Positions 46,750 through 56,474 of a stretch of DNA of 64,000 nt are shown here, piece by piece. Where the stretch lies: assembly GCF_026153355.1 (NCBI RefSeq), contig NZ_CP110636.1, positions 5,890,001 through 5,954,000 of the forward strand, given 5' to 3'. The translations under genes were made by a program, and so were the position numbers. The notes below the pieces were generated by a model. The model searched no databases and was not told the DNA's origin. It saw nothing but the letters and a program-made list of their open reading frames with translations. The stretch's first letter is position 1; each line of letters opens with the position of its first letter. This DNA comes from Streptomyces endophytica. Its GTDB lineage: Bacteria; Actinomycetota; Actinomycetes; Streptomycetales; Streptomycetaceae.

Positions 46750-47058
46750 GGGCACTCCTCCATGGACGGATTCTGTTATGCGGAAGTGGACTTCCGCGGT
46801 CCGTCACTATGGTCGCTTGGCATTCCGCACGAAAGAGTTCGCTGTAACTTCCAGGAAAATCTTGGAGCTTGATCCAAGGCGGAACGCACCGCCCGTACGC
46901 AAATGGGCGGTAGCGACGCGGGCACCCGCTTCCTCCGGCGATGCCGCACTCGCCCCCGTAACGGCGCGGGGCCGATACGGGTGGTACAGGGCAGCACGGG
47001 GCAATGCGGGGCGATATAGGGTAGTACGGGGCAATATCCGCTTCCCGGCCGACGGCTC
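46750..47058. other. Intergenic region with GGGGCA-type repeats
   Basis: Lies upstream of dctA and downstream of the YkuD-type gene. At about 46974-47038 there is a run of short imperfect repeats built on ACGGGGCA/ATGCGGGGC, roughly every 11-13 bases. An AT-richer stretch at 46840-46870 may hold the dctA promoter. No coding sequence was found. Confidence 0.4.
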
Positions 47059-47802
47059 TCAGGCCGCCAGATGCGCCGCGTCCCCCATGACCACCACGGG
47101 CTGCCGCGCCGGGTCGAGCGCGCGCAGCAGGGTCTGCATCGCGGACTTCGAGACGCTCACGCAGGCGGAGGTGCCGCTGCCGTGGTCCAGGTGCAGCCAG
47201 ACCCCGCCGCCCTTGGACTGCCCCTCGGGACGGGTCGGGTCCAGCGGCGAAGTGCCCTTCACCCGGTTGTAGTTGATCGCGATGACGTAATCGAAGTCAT
47301 GACGGGTGTTCTTGGACCAGAACGACGGCGGGGTGAAGGCGGTGGAGTGGGAGTAGGGCAGCTTGGCACCCGGGTCGGCGAGCACCCCGCCCGCGTCGGT
47401 CAGCGTGAACACCCCGACGGGGCTGCGCTTGTCGTCCTCGTGGTGGTCCGTCGTCCAGCCGCGCCGGCCGTTGTGCGCGGGCCAGCTGCCCTTGCGGTCC
47501 CAGCCCTTGGGGCCCTTCTCGTAGAGGACGACGGTGGCGTCGGCGGAGTCCGCCGCCTTGCCGTAGACCGCCACGACCTGACGGGAACCGGCGGGGATCC
47601 GGGACCGCAGGGCGGTGCCGATGCCGGGGATGTTCTTGAGGTGGGTGGTGGCCGACGCGCCGCGGGCCGGGCCGCCGGGGCGCTCCCCCTTGCCCGCACC
47701 GTCGTCCTTGCCGTCATGACCGCCCCCGCCACAGCCGGCCAGAAGGACCAGTCCCGCCGCGGCCACCGCGGCCCTTCGCATCACACCACCCGCACGTCGC
47801 AT
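47059..47802 (-). CDS. YkuD-type L,D-transpeptidase-like lipoprotein
   Basis: About 247 residues. Lipoprotein signal with lipobox LLAGC, followed by a Gly/Asp-rich linker. The catalytic-type domain reads VVAVYGKAADSADATVVLYEKG, KRSPVGVFTLTDAGG, FDYVIAINYNR, GGGVWLHLDHGSGTSACVSVS. The HLDHG..TSACVSV stretch is the His-Ser-Cys active-site pattern of YkuD enzymes, which cross-link or modify peptidoglycan. The residue before the Cys is Ala rather than the usual Gly. ATG at 47800-47802 (MRRAGGV) or 47779-47781 (MRRAAV); both give the same signal peptide. Confidence 0.75.
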   Translation of the reverse strand: MRRAGGVMRRAAVAAAGLVLLAGCGGGGHDGKDDGAGKGERPGGPARGASATTHLKNIPGIGTALRSRIPAGSRQVVAVYGKAADSADATVVLYEKGPKGWDRKGSWPAHNGRRGWTTDHHEDDKRSPVGVFTLTDAGGVLADPGAKLPYSHSTAFTPPSFWSKNTRHDFDYVIAINYNRVKGTSPLDPTRPEGQSKGGGVWLHLDHGSGTSACVSVSKSAMQTLLRALDPARQPVVVMGDAAHLAA

Positions 47803-48029
47803 GCCCCCATGGTCGCACCGCACGACTGACGCCCGTTCAGCGCCCGCCGTATCGGCGCGACTCCCCGGACGATTGTCCTGAACACGCGGTCGCAGCGGAA
47901 AAATCGATTGAAACCGGCCCACTCCACGGGCCAGTCTTCCAGGACCTTCGCCGGCAACGAGACGGGCATGAGGGATATTTCGCCTGCCGGAAAGTCATCC
48001 GGGCGCGGGGTCGGTGAAGGGACGAGACC

Positions 48030-48210
48030 AGTGACGGCGCCGGGCCGGTGACGGCACGGGGCCGGTGACAACGCCGGACCGGTAACTGCGCGGAGTCGGT
48101 GACAACGCAGGACCGGCAACGGCACGGGACCGGTGACAACGCAGGACCGGCAACGGCACGAGACCTGATAGCGCCGGACCGGTGACAGCGCTGGACCGGT
48201 GACAGCGCGC
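48030..48210. repeat. Tandem repeat, about 17-18 bp unit
   Basis: About ten imperfect copies of GGACCGGTGACAACGCA fill most of the gap upstream of the ABC exporter pair. The rest of 47803-48277 shows no gene. The ATG of the exporter follows without a clear ribosome site. Confidence 0.75.
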
Positions 48211-48277
48211 CGCCCGCTCCGCGACCGTTCCACCCCGACTTCCGCGACCACTCCACCACGACCTCGCCTGGGGCATC

Positions 48278-50410
48278 ATGCAGATCCGCGACCTTCCGCA
48301 TCCCGACCCCGGCGTCCCCGACGTCCGTACGGGCGACAGCTTCCTCCGCTGGCTCTACGCCCAGCAGCTGGGCGGCCAGCTGAAGGCCCTCGCCTGGGGC
48401 CTGGTGAACTTCGGCGCCATCGCCTCCTTCCCACTGCCGGTGGGCATGGCCGTACAGGCCGCGGTCGACCGCGACGGCGGCCGGCTGGCGCTGTCCGGCG
48501 GGCTCATGCTGGTGCTCGGCGCGCTGATCGCGCTGGGCGGCACGATGCTGCACCGCGCCGCGGTCACCAACTGGATCACCACCGTCGCCCGGATGCAGCA
48601 ACTGCTCGCCCGCAAGACCACCGAGCTGGGCTCGGCCATGACCCGGCAGGTGGCGGCCGGTGAGATCGTCGCGGTCAGCACCGGTGACCTGGAGAAGATC
48701 GGCTGGTTCGTCGAGTCGATCTCCCGGTTCGGTGCGGCCGCGGTCACCGCGGTCGCGGTCGCGGCCGCCCTGGTCGTCCGGGAACCGCACCTCGGCACCC
48801 TGGTGGCGCTCGGCGTCCCCGTCCTGGCGCTGGCCGTACTGCCGTTGCTGCCGCCCGCCGCCCGGCGGGCCGACGCCCAGCGCGAGGTGGCCGGCCGGGC
48901 CACCGAACTCGCCTCCGACACCGTCGCCGGACTGCGCGTCCTGCGCGGCATCGGTGGCGAGGAACTCTTCCTCGGCCGCTACCGCGCCGCCTCCCAGGAG
49001 GTCCGGCGGGCCGCCGTCCGCAGCGCCCGGATGTGGTCACTGATCGCGGCCGTCCAGGTCGTGCTGCCGGGACTGCTGCTGATCGCGGTGGTCTGGTACG
49101 GCACCCGGCTCGCCCTCGACGGCACGGTCGCGGTCGGCGAACTCGTCATGATCTACAGCGCGGTCACGTTCCTGCTCCTGCCGCTCCGCCACTTCGAGGA
49201 GATCGCCCAGGCACTGTCCTTCGCCCGGCCGTCGGCCCGGCGCACCGCCCGTGTCCTCGCCCAGCACCGGCCGGCCGGCGGACGGACCGCGGACGACCAG
49301 GCTCCGCCGAGCGGTGATCTGCACGATCCGGTCAGCGGCCTGACCGCACCGGCCGGCCAGCTGACCGCGGTGGTCTGCGGCGACCCGGACGCGGCGGGCC
49401 GGCTCGCGGAGCGCCTGGGGGGCCATGCCCATGGCGCGGGGCAGGGCTTGCCGCCGGTCACCCTGGGCGGCACCCCGCCGGTCACCCTGGGCGGCACCCC
49501 GCTGGACGACCTCCCGCGGGACGCCGCCCGCGCCGCCGTACTCGTCCAGGACAAGGACCCGATGCTGCTGTCCGGCACCCTCGGTGAGCTGCTGGACGTG
49601 CCGTCCTCCGGACGGCTGGCCGCCGATGAAGCACTCACCGCCGCCCAGTGCGGCGATGTGCTGACCGCCTTGGGGCAGGCCTCGCTCGACGGCTCCGGGG
49701 ACCCGATGCGCACGCACATCACCGAGCGCGGCCGGTCACTTTCCGGCGGCCAGCGGCAGCGGCTGGCGCTGGCCAGGTCGCTGGTCACCGACCCGGAGGT
49801 GCTGGTGCTCGACGAGCCGACCAGCGCCGTGGACGCCCACACCGAGGCCCGGATCGCCGACGGCCTGCGGGAGATCCGAAGCGGTCGCACGACGGTCGTC
49901 CTGACCTCCAGCCCGCTGCTCCTGGACCGCGCCGACCGGGTCGCGTTCCTCCACGAGGGCAAGGTCATCGCCGAGGCTCCGCACCGCGAACTCCTGCACA
50001 GCCACCCCGCCTACCGCGCCGTCGTCACCCGGGAGACAGAACCCGAGGCCGCTCGGGAGAGGGAACGCGAAGCCGCGCGGGACGGGGAACCCGAGGCCGC
50101 GCGGGAGACGGAACCCGAAGTCGCTCGGGACGGGGCACGCGAGGCCCTTCGTGAAACGGAACCCGAAGCCGCGCGGGACGGGCAACGCGAGGCCGCTCGC
50201 GAGACGAAACCCGAAGCCGCGCGAAACGGGCAACGCGAGGCCACGCGGCAGACGAAACCCGGAGCCACGCGGGACACGGCACCCGAGGGCGCGCGGGACA
50301 CGACCACGGAGACCGAAGCCGCTCCGGAGACGGACCTGGCCGCAGAAGCGACACCAAACAAGAACCCCGAACGGGTACTGACCACCGCTCAAGCCGACGA
50401 GACCGCATGA
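48278..50410 (+). CDS. ABC exporter subunit with degenerate Walker A, subunit 1
   Basis: 710 residues. Six-helix membrane domain (LVNFGAIASFPLPVGM to LLLIAVVWYGTRLALDG), then the ATPase. Where Walker A should be it has VVCGDPDAAGRLAE, lacking the GK[ST]. The Q-loop is VLVQDKD. The signature LSGGQRQRL and Walker B VLVLDEPTSAV are intact. The H-loop His is replaced (VVLTSSPLL). So this subunit supplies a good signature but a dead nucleotide site. The C-terminus after residue 585 is a long charged tail of repeats like EPEAARETEP. The gene just downstream encodes the complementary subunit, 37 bases away. Confidence 0.88.
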   Translation: MQIRDLPHPDPGVPDVRTGDSFLRWLYAQQLGGQLKALAWGLVNFGAIASFPLPVGMAVQAAVDRDGGRLALSGGLMLVLGALIALGGTMLHRAAVTNWITTVARMQQLLARKTTELGSAMTRQVAAGEIVAVSTGDLEKIGWFVESISRFGAAAVTAVAVAAALVVREPHLGTLVALGVPVLALAVLPLLPPAARRADAQREVAGRATELASDTVAGLRVLRGIGGEELFLGRYRAASQEVRRAAVRSARMWSLIAAVQVVLPGLLLIAVVWYGTRLALDGTVAVGELVMIYSAVTFLLLPLRHFEEIAQALSFARPSARRTARVLAQHRPAGGRTADDQAPPSGDLHDPVSGLTAPAGQLTAVVCGDPDAAGRLAERLGGHAHGAGQGLPPVTLGGTPPVTLGGTPLDDLPRDAARAAVLVQDKDPMLLSGTLGELLDVPSSGRLAADEALTAAQCGDVLTALGQASLDGSGDPMRTHITERGRSLSGGQRQRLALARSLVTDPEVLVLDEPTSAVDAHTEARIADGLREIRSGRTTVVLTSSPLLLDRADRVAFLHEGKVIAEAPHRELLHSHPAYRAVVTRETEPEAAREREREAARDGEPEAARETEPEVARDGAREALRETEPEAARDGQREAARETKPEAARNGQREATRQTKPGATRDTAPEGARDTTTETEAAPETDLAAEATPNKNPERVLTTAQADETA
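50032..50320 (+). repeat. Charged tandem-repeat tail in ABC subunit 1
   Basis: Roughly 33-bp units coding for E-x-EPEAAR-x-x-x type blocks (EAARDGEPEAARETEPE and variants), about nine copies. They alternate Glu and Arg, which suggests a helical or disordered extension of the cytoplasmic C-terminus. Confidence 0.75.
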
Positions 50411-50447
50411 CCAAGACCGACACCGAGCTCGAGATCGAGGAGACCCC

Positions 50448-52229
50448 ATGATCGGCCTGGCGCCGCCGGAGCACGATCCGGACGCCCCGCAGACGCTCAC
50501 CACACTGCCCGTCGGCTCCCCCGCGACCGTACGGAGCTACGTCGCCGGGCTGATCCGCCGGCACGGCCGGGAGTTCACCGTACTGGTCGCCGTCAACGCC
50601 GCCGCGGTGATCGCCTCGATGGCCGGCCCGTACCTCCTGGGCGGGGTCGTCGAGAAGCTCTCCGCGGGCGAGCGCCACCTCCAACTCGGGCGCACCATCG
50701 CCCTGTTCACCCTCGCCCTGATCGTGCAGACGGTGTTCGTCCGCATGGTCCGGCTGCGCGGTGCGATGCTCGGCGAGCGGATGCTGGCGGACCTGCGCGA
50801 GGACTTCCTCGTACGGTCCGTGGCGCTGCCGCCTGGCGTACTGGAGCGGGCCGGGACCGGCGATCTGCTGTCCAGGATCACCACGGACATCGACCGGCTC
50901 TCCAGCGCGATGCGCGAGGCCGTGCCGCAGCTGTCGATCGGTGTGGTGTGGGTGGCGCTGCTGCTGGGCGGGCTGACCGTGACAGCGCCGCCGCTGGCGC
51001 TGTCGGTGCTGGTCGCGCTGCCCCTGCTGGTCGTCGGCTGCCGCTGGTACTTCAAGCGGGCGCCGTCCGCCTACCGTTCGGAGGCCGCGGGGTACGCGGC
51101 GGTGTCCGCCGTCCTCACCGAGTCCGTGGACGCCGGCCGCACGATCGAGGCGCACCGCCTGGGCGCCCGCCGCATCGCCCTCTCCGAGCGCCGGATCCGG
51201 GAATGGACCCAGTGGGAGCGCTACACCCTCTTCCTGCGCTCGGTGCTGTTCCCGGTCATCGACCTGACGCACGTGGTGCTGCTGGGCGCGGTGCTGCTGC
51301 TCGGCGGGGCGATGGTGATGCAGGGCTGGCTCACGGCGGGCCAACTGACGACCGGTGCGCTGCTCACCCAGATGATGATCGATCCCGTGGGCATGATCCT
51401 GCGCTGGTACGACGAGTTGCAGGTGGCCCAGGTGTCCATCGCCCGGCTCGTCGGTGTCCGGGAGATCGAACCCGAGACGGCGCACGCGGAGCGGCTGCCC
51501 GACGGCCGCGACGTGCACGCCGATGACGTGAGCTTCGGCTACCGCACCGGCGTCGACGTCCTGCGCGAGGTCTCCCTGCGGATCCGTCCCGGCAGCCGCC
51601 TGGCCCTGGTCGGCCCGTCCGGTGCCGGCAAGTCGACCCTGGGCCGACTGCTCGCGGGGATCTACGGGCCCCGTACGGGCAGCGTGACACTGGGCGGTGC
51701 GGAGCTCTCCGCGATGCCCGCCGAGCAGGTCCGCGAGCAGGTGGCACTGGTCAATCAGGAGCACCACGTCTTCGTCGGCACGCTGCGCGACAACCTGCTG
51801 CTCGCCCGCACCGACGCCGACGACGCCGAACTATGGGCGGCGCTGGGGGCGGTGGACGCCGCTGACTGGGCCCGGGCCCTGGCCACCGGCCTGGACACAG
51901 AGGTGGGCTCGGGCGGCCACGCCCTGACGCCCGCCCAGGCCCAGCAGATCGCCCTGGCCCGTCTCGTCCTGGCCGACCCGCACACCTTGGTGCTCGACGA
52001 GGCGACCTCACTCCTCGACCCACGCGCCGCCCGCCACCTGGAGCGCTCACTGGGCAAGGTGCTGGACGGCCGCACGGTCGTGGCCATCGCCCACCGTCTG
52101 CACACCGCACACGACGCCGACATGATCGCCGTCGTCGAAAACGGCCGCATCAGCGAACTCGGCACCCACCACGACCTGCTCACCACAAACGGCCCGTACG
52201 CGGCACTGTGGCGCTCTTGGCACGGATAA
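50448..52229 (+). CDS. ABC exporter subunit with degenerate signature, subunit 2
   Basis: 593 residues. Membrane domain with six helices (EFTVLVAVNAAAVIASMAGPYLLGG to VVLLGAVLLLGGAMVM). The ATPase has Walker A GPSGAGKST intact, Q-loop LVNQEHHVF, Walker B TLVLDEATSLLD and H-loop AIAHRLH intact. The signature LSGGQ is replaced by LTPAQAQQ. Paired with subunit 1, only the site made of this Walker A and subunit 1's LSGGQ is canonical; the other is degenerate on both faces. ATG 50448 follows GAGGAGACCC. Cargo unknown. Confidence 0.9.
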   Translation: MIGLAPPEHDPDAPQTLTTLPVGSPATVRSYVAGLIRRHGREFTVLVAVNAAAVIASMAGPYLLGGVVEKLSAGERHLQLGRTIALFTLALIVQTVFVRMVRLRGAMLGERMLADLREDFLVRSVALPPGVLERAGTGDLLSRITTDIDRLSSAMREAVPQLSIGVVWVALLLGGLTVTAPPLALSVLVALPLLVVGCRWYFKRAPSAYRSEAAGYAAVSAVLTESVDAGRTIEAHRLGARRIALSERRIREWTQWERYTLFLRSVLFPVIDLTHVVLLGAVLLLGGAMVMQGWLTAGQLTTGALLTQMMIDPVGMILRWYDELQVAQVSIARLVGVREIEPETAHAERLPDGRDVHADDVSFGYRTGVDVLREVSLRIRPGSRLALVGPSGAGKSTLGRLLAGIYGPRTGSVTLGGAELSAMPAEQVREQVALVNQEHHVFVGTLRDNLLLARTDADDAELWAALGAVDAADWARALATGLDTEVGSGGHALTPAQAQQIALARLVLADPHTLVLDEATSLLDPRAARHLERSLGKVLDGRTVVAIAHRLHTAHDADMIAVVENGRISELGTHHDLLTTNGPYAALWRSWHG

Positions 52230-52643
52230 CTACCAGGCCACGCGGGCTGGCAGGGGCGGTGGGGAGGGCGAGGCGGGGAGGGCGGAGCGGGAAGGGTGGG
52301 GCTGGGGGCGAGGCGGGGAGGGTGGGGCAACCGGACGGGGGATGCAGCGCGGCGGCTGAACGGGAAAAGGCTTCGAACGAGGCGGCGGGACGGCAACGCG
52401 GCCGGACCTGCAGGGCGTCGGGGCGACTCGCGACCGGACCGACGGGTTGGACGGAGCGGCGGGACGGCGAGGCGGGCAGAGCGGCGCATGGGCGGGCGGG
52501 CGCGCGGGAGTGGGAAGGGCCTCCGGGCGGGGCGGCTGAACCGGCGAGGTGGGGGGCAACGACGCGGCCGGACTCACAAGGGCGGGGAGGCCGGGGGCGG
52601 CCACTCCCCCGCCCCGCCCTCCCCTCCAACTCCGCCGCATCGC
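52230..52643. other. G-rich intergenic region
   Basis: About 410 bases between convergent genes. The first part (52250-52330) repeats GGGGCGAGGCGGGGAGGG-like words and is strongly purine-rich on the plus strand. No convincing gene. A terminator for either neighbour could lie here but no clean hairpin stands out. Confidence 0.4.
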
Positions 52644-53435
52644 TCAGATGAAGCCGAGTGCCCCCAACGCGCCGATTCCGCCGAGGAGCATGAACACCGG
52701 CATCAGGACCTTCAGTTCCACCCAGCTGCCGGCCTTGAAGCGCATGGCCTTGGGCGGGCCGAGCGGGTACCAGCGCTTCCGGCCTATCGGGATCGGCCAC
52801 AGGATGGGGCAGCCGGACACCGTCAGTGCATCGCCGATGTCATGGACCAGCGCGCCGAGCACGATGGGCAGGCCCAGCCAGAGGTACTGCTGGCCGGGTT
52901 CGGTGAACAGCCAGTGCGCGCCGTTGCCCGGCTGGTCGAGGATGCCGGCCAGGATCCAGGCCGAGGCGGCGCCGAGCAGCCAGACCAGCACATCGCTGGA
53001 CACCCGGGCCGCCCGCCACAGCAGCCCCTCGATCGCGAGCACCATGTGGACGAAGAGGATGCCGAGCACCGCCCAGCGCCCGCCCCGCATCGCCAGCAGC
53101 GCCATGCCGCCGCCGACCAGCACGGCCCAGACCCAGGTGTGGGTCAGCGTGCGGTGCCCGCCGGAGCGGTTGGCGTCGCCGCGCATCTTCGTCGCCTTGT
53201 AGACGGCGTGCGAGATGTTGTCGACGACCTCGCACACCATCCGCGAGAGCGGCCCGAAGGCCCGCGAGATGGTCGCGGACTTGTGGTCGAGGTCCGGGGC
53301 GAGCGCCGCTCCGGCACAGATCAGGGCCCCGCAGACGAGCACCGGCCAGGGCATCGGATGTCCCGCGGCTGCGGCCGCCGCGCCCACCCCCAGCCAGGCC
53401 GCCGCCCCGGACAGCGAGTGCGCCGGTCCCATCAT
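52644..53435 (-). CDS. YdjM-like membrane metal-dependent hydrolase
   Basis: About 263 residues, inner-membrane hydrolase of the YdjM/LexA-binding type (DUF457). It begins GPAHSLSGAAAWLG, the family's His motif. APDLDHKSATISRAFGP and SGGHRTLTHTWVW carry Asp and His metal ligands, and GALVHDIGDALTVSGCPILWPI the final His-Asp. About five hydrophobic segments. The ATG at 53433-53435 (a second ATG follows) has GGGGAAC upstream. A longer frame upstream runs through simple GTTGTC repeats and is not coding. Confidence 0.82.
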   Translation of the reverse strand: MMGPAHSLSGAAAWLGVGAAAAAAGHPMPWPVLVCGALICAGAALAPDLDHKSATISRAFGPLSRMVCEVVDNISHAVYKATKMRGDANRSGGHRTLTHTWVWAVLVGGGMALLAMRGGRWAVLGILFVHMVLAIEGLLWRAARVSSDVLVWLLGAASAWILAGILDQPGNGAHWLFTEPGQQYLWLGLPIVLGALVHDIGDALTVSGCPILWPIPIGRKRWYPLGPPKAMRFKAGSWVELKVLMPVFMLLGGIGALGALGFI

Positions 53436-53909
53436 GGTTGTTCCCCACCCCTTGTTGTCGCCTTGTTGGGTTGTTCTCGTCGTTGTCGTTGTCGTTGTCG
53501 ATGTCGTCGTTGTCCGTGCGCGGCGCTCGGTAATTCCGGTGTTCGGCTCGTGCCTCGTGCCCGGCTCGTGCGTCGTGCTCGGCGCGCGTCCCGTGCCCGG
53601 CGTGTGCGTCGCACCCGGCACATCCGTCATGCCCGATACATCCGTCGCCCCCGGCTACTGCGTCGTGTCCGGCACGCTCACCGTTCGCGCTGCTGACGCC
53701 GGGTCGGCGACTCAGCGTAGCGGGAGATGATCTCCGTACGGAGGCGGGGCCACGGAGCGACCGTGGCCAGGCCGGGAGGGCGACCACAGCGTCGGTCGCC
53801 ACTCACGGAAGGTGACGGTACGGTGCCGGACCGTCCATGGGGGATCGAGTTGATCTCCGTATGGGTTACCGGTTCCCTGATCGGGGGTGAAGACAGGCAG
53901 TATGGGGGC
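53436..53909. other. Intergenic region with simple repeats
   Basis: Divergent from both neighbours. It holds a GTTGTC hexanucleotide run at about 53477-53514, then CGTGCCCGG/GTGCGTCG-type repeats to about 53680. TGATCTCCGTA appears twice, at 53728-53738 and 53851-53861, which may be a shared binding site. Promoters of both genes must be here. Confidence 0.4.
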
Positions 53910-56422
53910 GTGACCCTCATCGATCATCTGCCGACCGACGCCGACCCGATGCCCTCTTCGAAGCCTTTTCGGGCTGGGCCGAGCAGCAGGGGATCTCGCT
54001 CTACCCCGCCCAGGAGGAGGCACTGATCGAGGTGGTCTCGGGGGCGAACGTCATCCTGTCCACCCCCACCGGCTCCGGGAAGAGCATGGTGGCGGCCGGG
54101 GCGCACTTCACCGCCCTCGCCCATGATCAGGTCACCTTCTACACCGCCCCGATCAAGGCGCTGGTGTCGGAGAAGTTCTTCGATCTGTGCAAGCTCTTCG
54201 GCACCGAGAACGTCGGCATGCTCACCGGCGATGCGTCGGTGAACGCCGACGCCCCGATCATCTGCTGTACCGCCGAGGTGCTCGCCTCGATAGCGCTGCG
54301 GGACGGCAAGGACGCCGACATCGGCCAGGTCGTGATGGACGAGTTCCATTTCTATGCGGAGCAGGACCGCGGCTGGGCCTGGCAGATTCCGCTGCTCGAA
54401 CTGCCGCAGGCGCAGTTCGTACTGATGTCGGCGACGCTCGGCGACATGTCGCGGTTCGAGGAGGACCTCAGCCGGCGCACCGGGCGGCCGACGTCGGTGG
54501 TGCGCTCGGCGACCCGTCCGGTGCCGCTGTCGTACGAGTACCGCACCACCGCTCTGACGGAGACGCTCACCGAACTGTTGGAGACCCGCCAGTCTCCCGT
54601 CTACATCGTGCACTTCACGCAGGCCGCCGCCGTGGAGCGGGCGCAGGCCCTGATGAGCATCAATATGTGCACCCGCGCGGAGAAGGACCAGATCGCCGAG
54701 CTGATCGGCAACTTCCGGTTCACCACGAAGTTCGGCAGGAACCTGTCGCGGTACGTGCGCCACGGCATCGGCGTGCACCATGCCGGGATGCTGCCGAAGT
54801 ACCGCCGGCTGGTGGAGAAGCTCGCCCAGGCGGGCCTGCTGAAGGTCATCTGCGGGACGGACACCCTCGGCGTCGGCGTCAACGTCCCCATCCGGACGGT
54901 GTTGTTCACCGCACTGACCAAGTACGACGGCTCGCGGGTGCGGACGCTGCGGGCGCGGGAGTTCCACCAGATCGCGGGCCGGGCCGGCCGGGCCGGCTTC
55001 GACACCGCCGGCTTCGTCGTCGCGCAGGCGCCCGAGCACGTCGTGGAGAACGAGAAGGCGCTGGCGAAGGCGGGCGACGATCCGAAGAAGCGGCGCAAGG
55101 TGGTCCGCAAGAAGGCGCCGGAGGGCTTCGTCAACTGGGGCGAGAACACCTTCGAGAAGCTGATCGCGTCCGATCCGGAGCCGCTGACCTCGCGTTTCCG
55201 GGTGACCCACGCGATGCTGCTGTCGGTGATCGCCCGCCCGGGTGATGCCTTCGAGGCGATGCGCAAGCTGCTCGAGGACAACCATGAGCCGCGCAAGAAC
55301 CAGCTGCGGCACATCCGTCGGGCCATCGCGATCTACCGGTCGCTGCTGGACGGCGGGATCGTCGAGCGGCTGGACGAGCCGGACGCGGAGGGCCGGATCG
55401 TCCGGCTGACCGTGGACCTGCAGCAGGACTTCGCGCTCAACCAGCCGCTGTCGACGTTCGCGCTGGCCGCCTTCGACCTGCTCGACCCGGAGTCGCCGTC
55501 CTACGCGCTGGACATGGTGTCGGTCGTGGAGTCCACGCTGGATGATCCGCGGCAGATCCTGGCCGCGCAGCAGAACAAGGCGCGCGGCGAGGCGGTGGCC
55601 CAGATGAAGGCCGACGGCGTCGAGTACGAAGAGCGCATGGAACGGCTCATGGACGTCGAGTACCCCAAGCCGCTGGAGGAGCTGCTCTTCCACGCCTACG
55701 GGCTGTACCGCAGGAGCCACCCCTGGGTGGGTGACCATCCGCTGTCGCCGAAGTCGGTCATCCGCGACATGTACGAACGCGCCATGACCTTCACGGAGTT
55801 CACCTCCTACTACGAGCTGGCGCGCACCGAGGGCATCGTGCTGCGGTACCTCGCGAGTGCCTTCAAGGCGCTGGACCACACCGTGCCGGACGATCTGAAG
55901 TCGGAGGACTTCCAGGACATCATCGCCTGGCTGGGCGAGATGGTGCGGCAGGTCGACTCCAGCCTGCTGGACGAGTGGGAGCAGCTCGCCAACCCGGAGG
56001 AGGAGACGGCGGACCAGGCCCAGGAGCGGGCGGATCAGGTCCGGCCGGTCACGGCCAACGCGCGGGCCTTCCGGGTGCTGGTGCGCAACGCGATGTTCCG
56101 GCGGGTGGAGCTGGCGGCGCTGGACAAGGCCGAGGAACTCGGCGAGATGGACGCCGAGTCCGGCTGGGACGCGGATGCCTGGGGCGAGGCGCTGGACGCC
56201 TACTGGGAGGAATACGACGAGCTGGGCACCGGCCCGGACGCGCGCGGCCCGAAGCTCCTGCAGATCGAGGAGGACCCCGAGCACGGCCTGTGGAAGGTGC
56301 GGCAGACTTTCGCCGACCCGAACGGTGATCACGACTGGGGCATCTCCGCCGAGGTGGATCTGGCCGCCTCGGACGAGGAGGGGCGGGCGGTCGTGCGGGT
56401 CACGGATGTGGGTCAGTTGTGA
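53910..56422 (+). CDS. DEAD/DEAH-box RNA helicase (Ski2/HelY-like), N-terminal frameshift
   Basis: About 837 residues. Helicase motifs in order: I STPTGSGKS, Ia APIKALVSEKF, II (DEFH) VVMDEFHFY, III LMSATLG, IV YIVHFTQ, V CGTDTLGVGVN, VI HQIAGRAGRAGFDT. DEFH and the arrangement fit the Ski2/DUF3516 group. The GTG at 53910-53912 reads TLIDHLPTDADP and then loses frame. One extra C at 53945-53947 continues as DALFEAFSGWAEQQGISLYPAQEEALIEVVSGAN, the usual N-terminus. As printed, only the part from the GTG at 54032 is in frame. A long C-terminal helical region follows. Confidence 0.88.
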
Positions 56423-56474
56423 GGCGACGGCTTCGCCCGAGGCCGCCGGGGCATGCGAGGGAGGGCCATCGGCC

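Noticed and set aside
47837..48790. Minus-strand frames through the tandem repeat
   Set aside because: Their repeat-derived SPVRRC-like peptides come from the DNA repeat; no sign of coding.
53434..53630. N-terminal extension of the YdjM-like protein through TTTT-rich sequence
   Set aside because: The extension is translated GTTGTC repeats; the ATG at 53435 has a good ribosome site and the family start.
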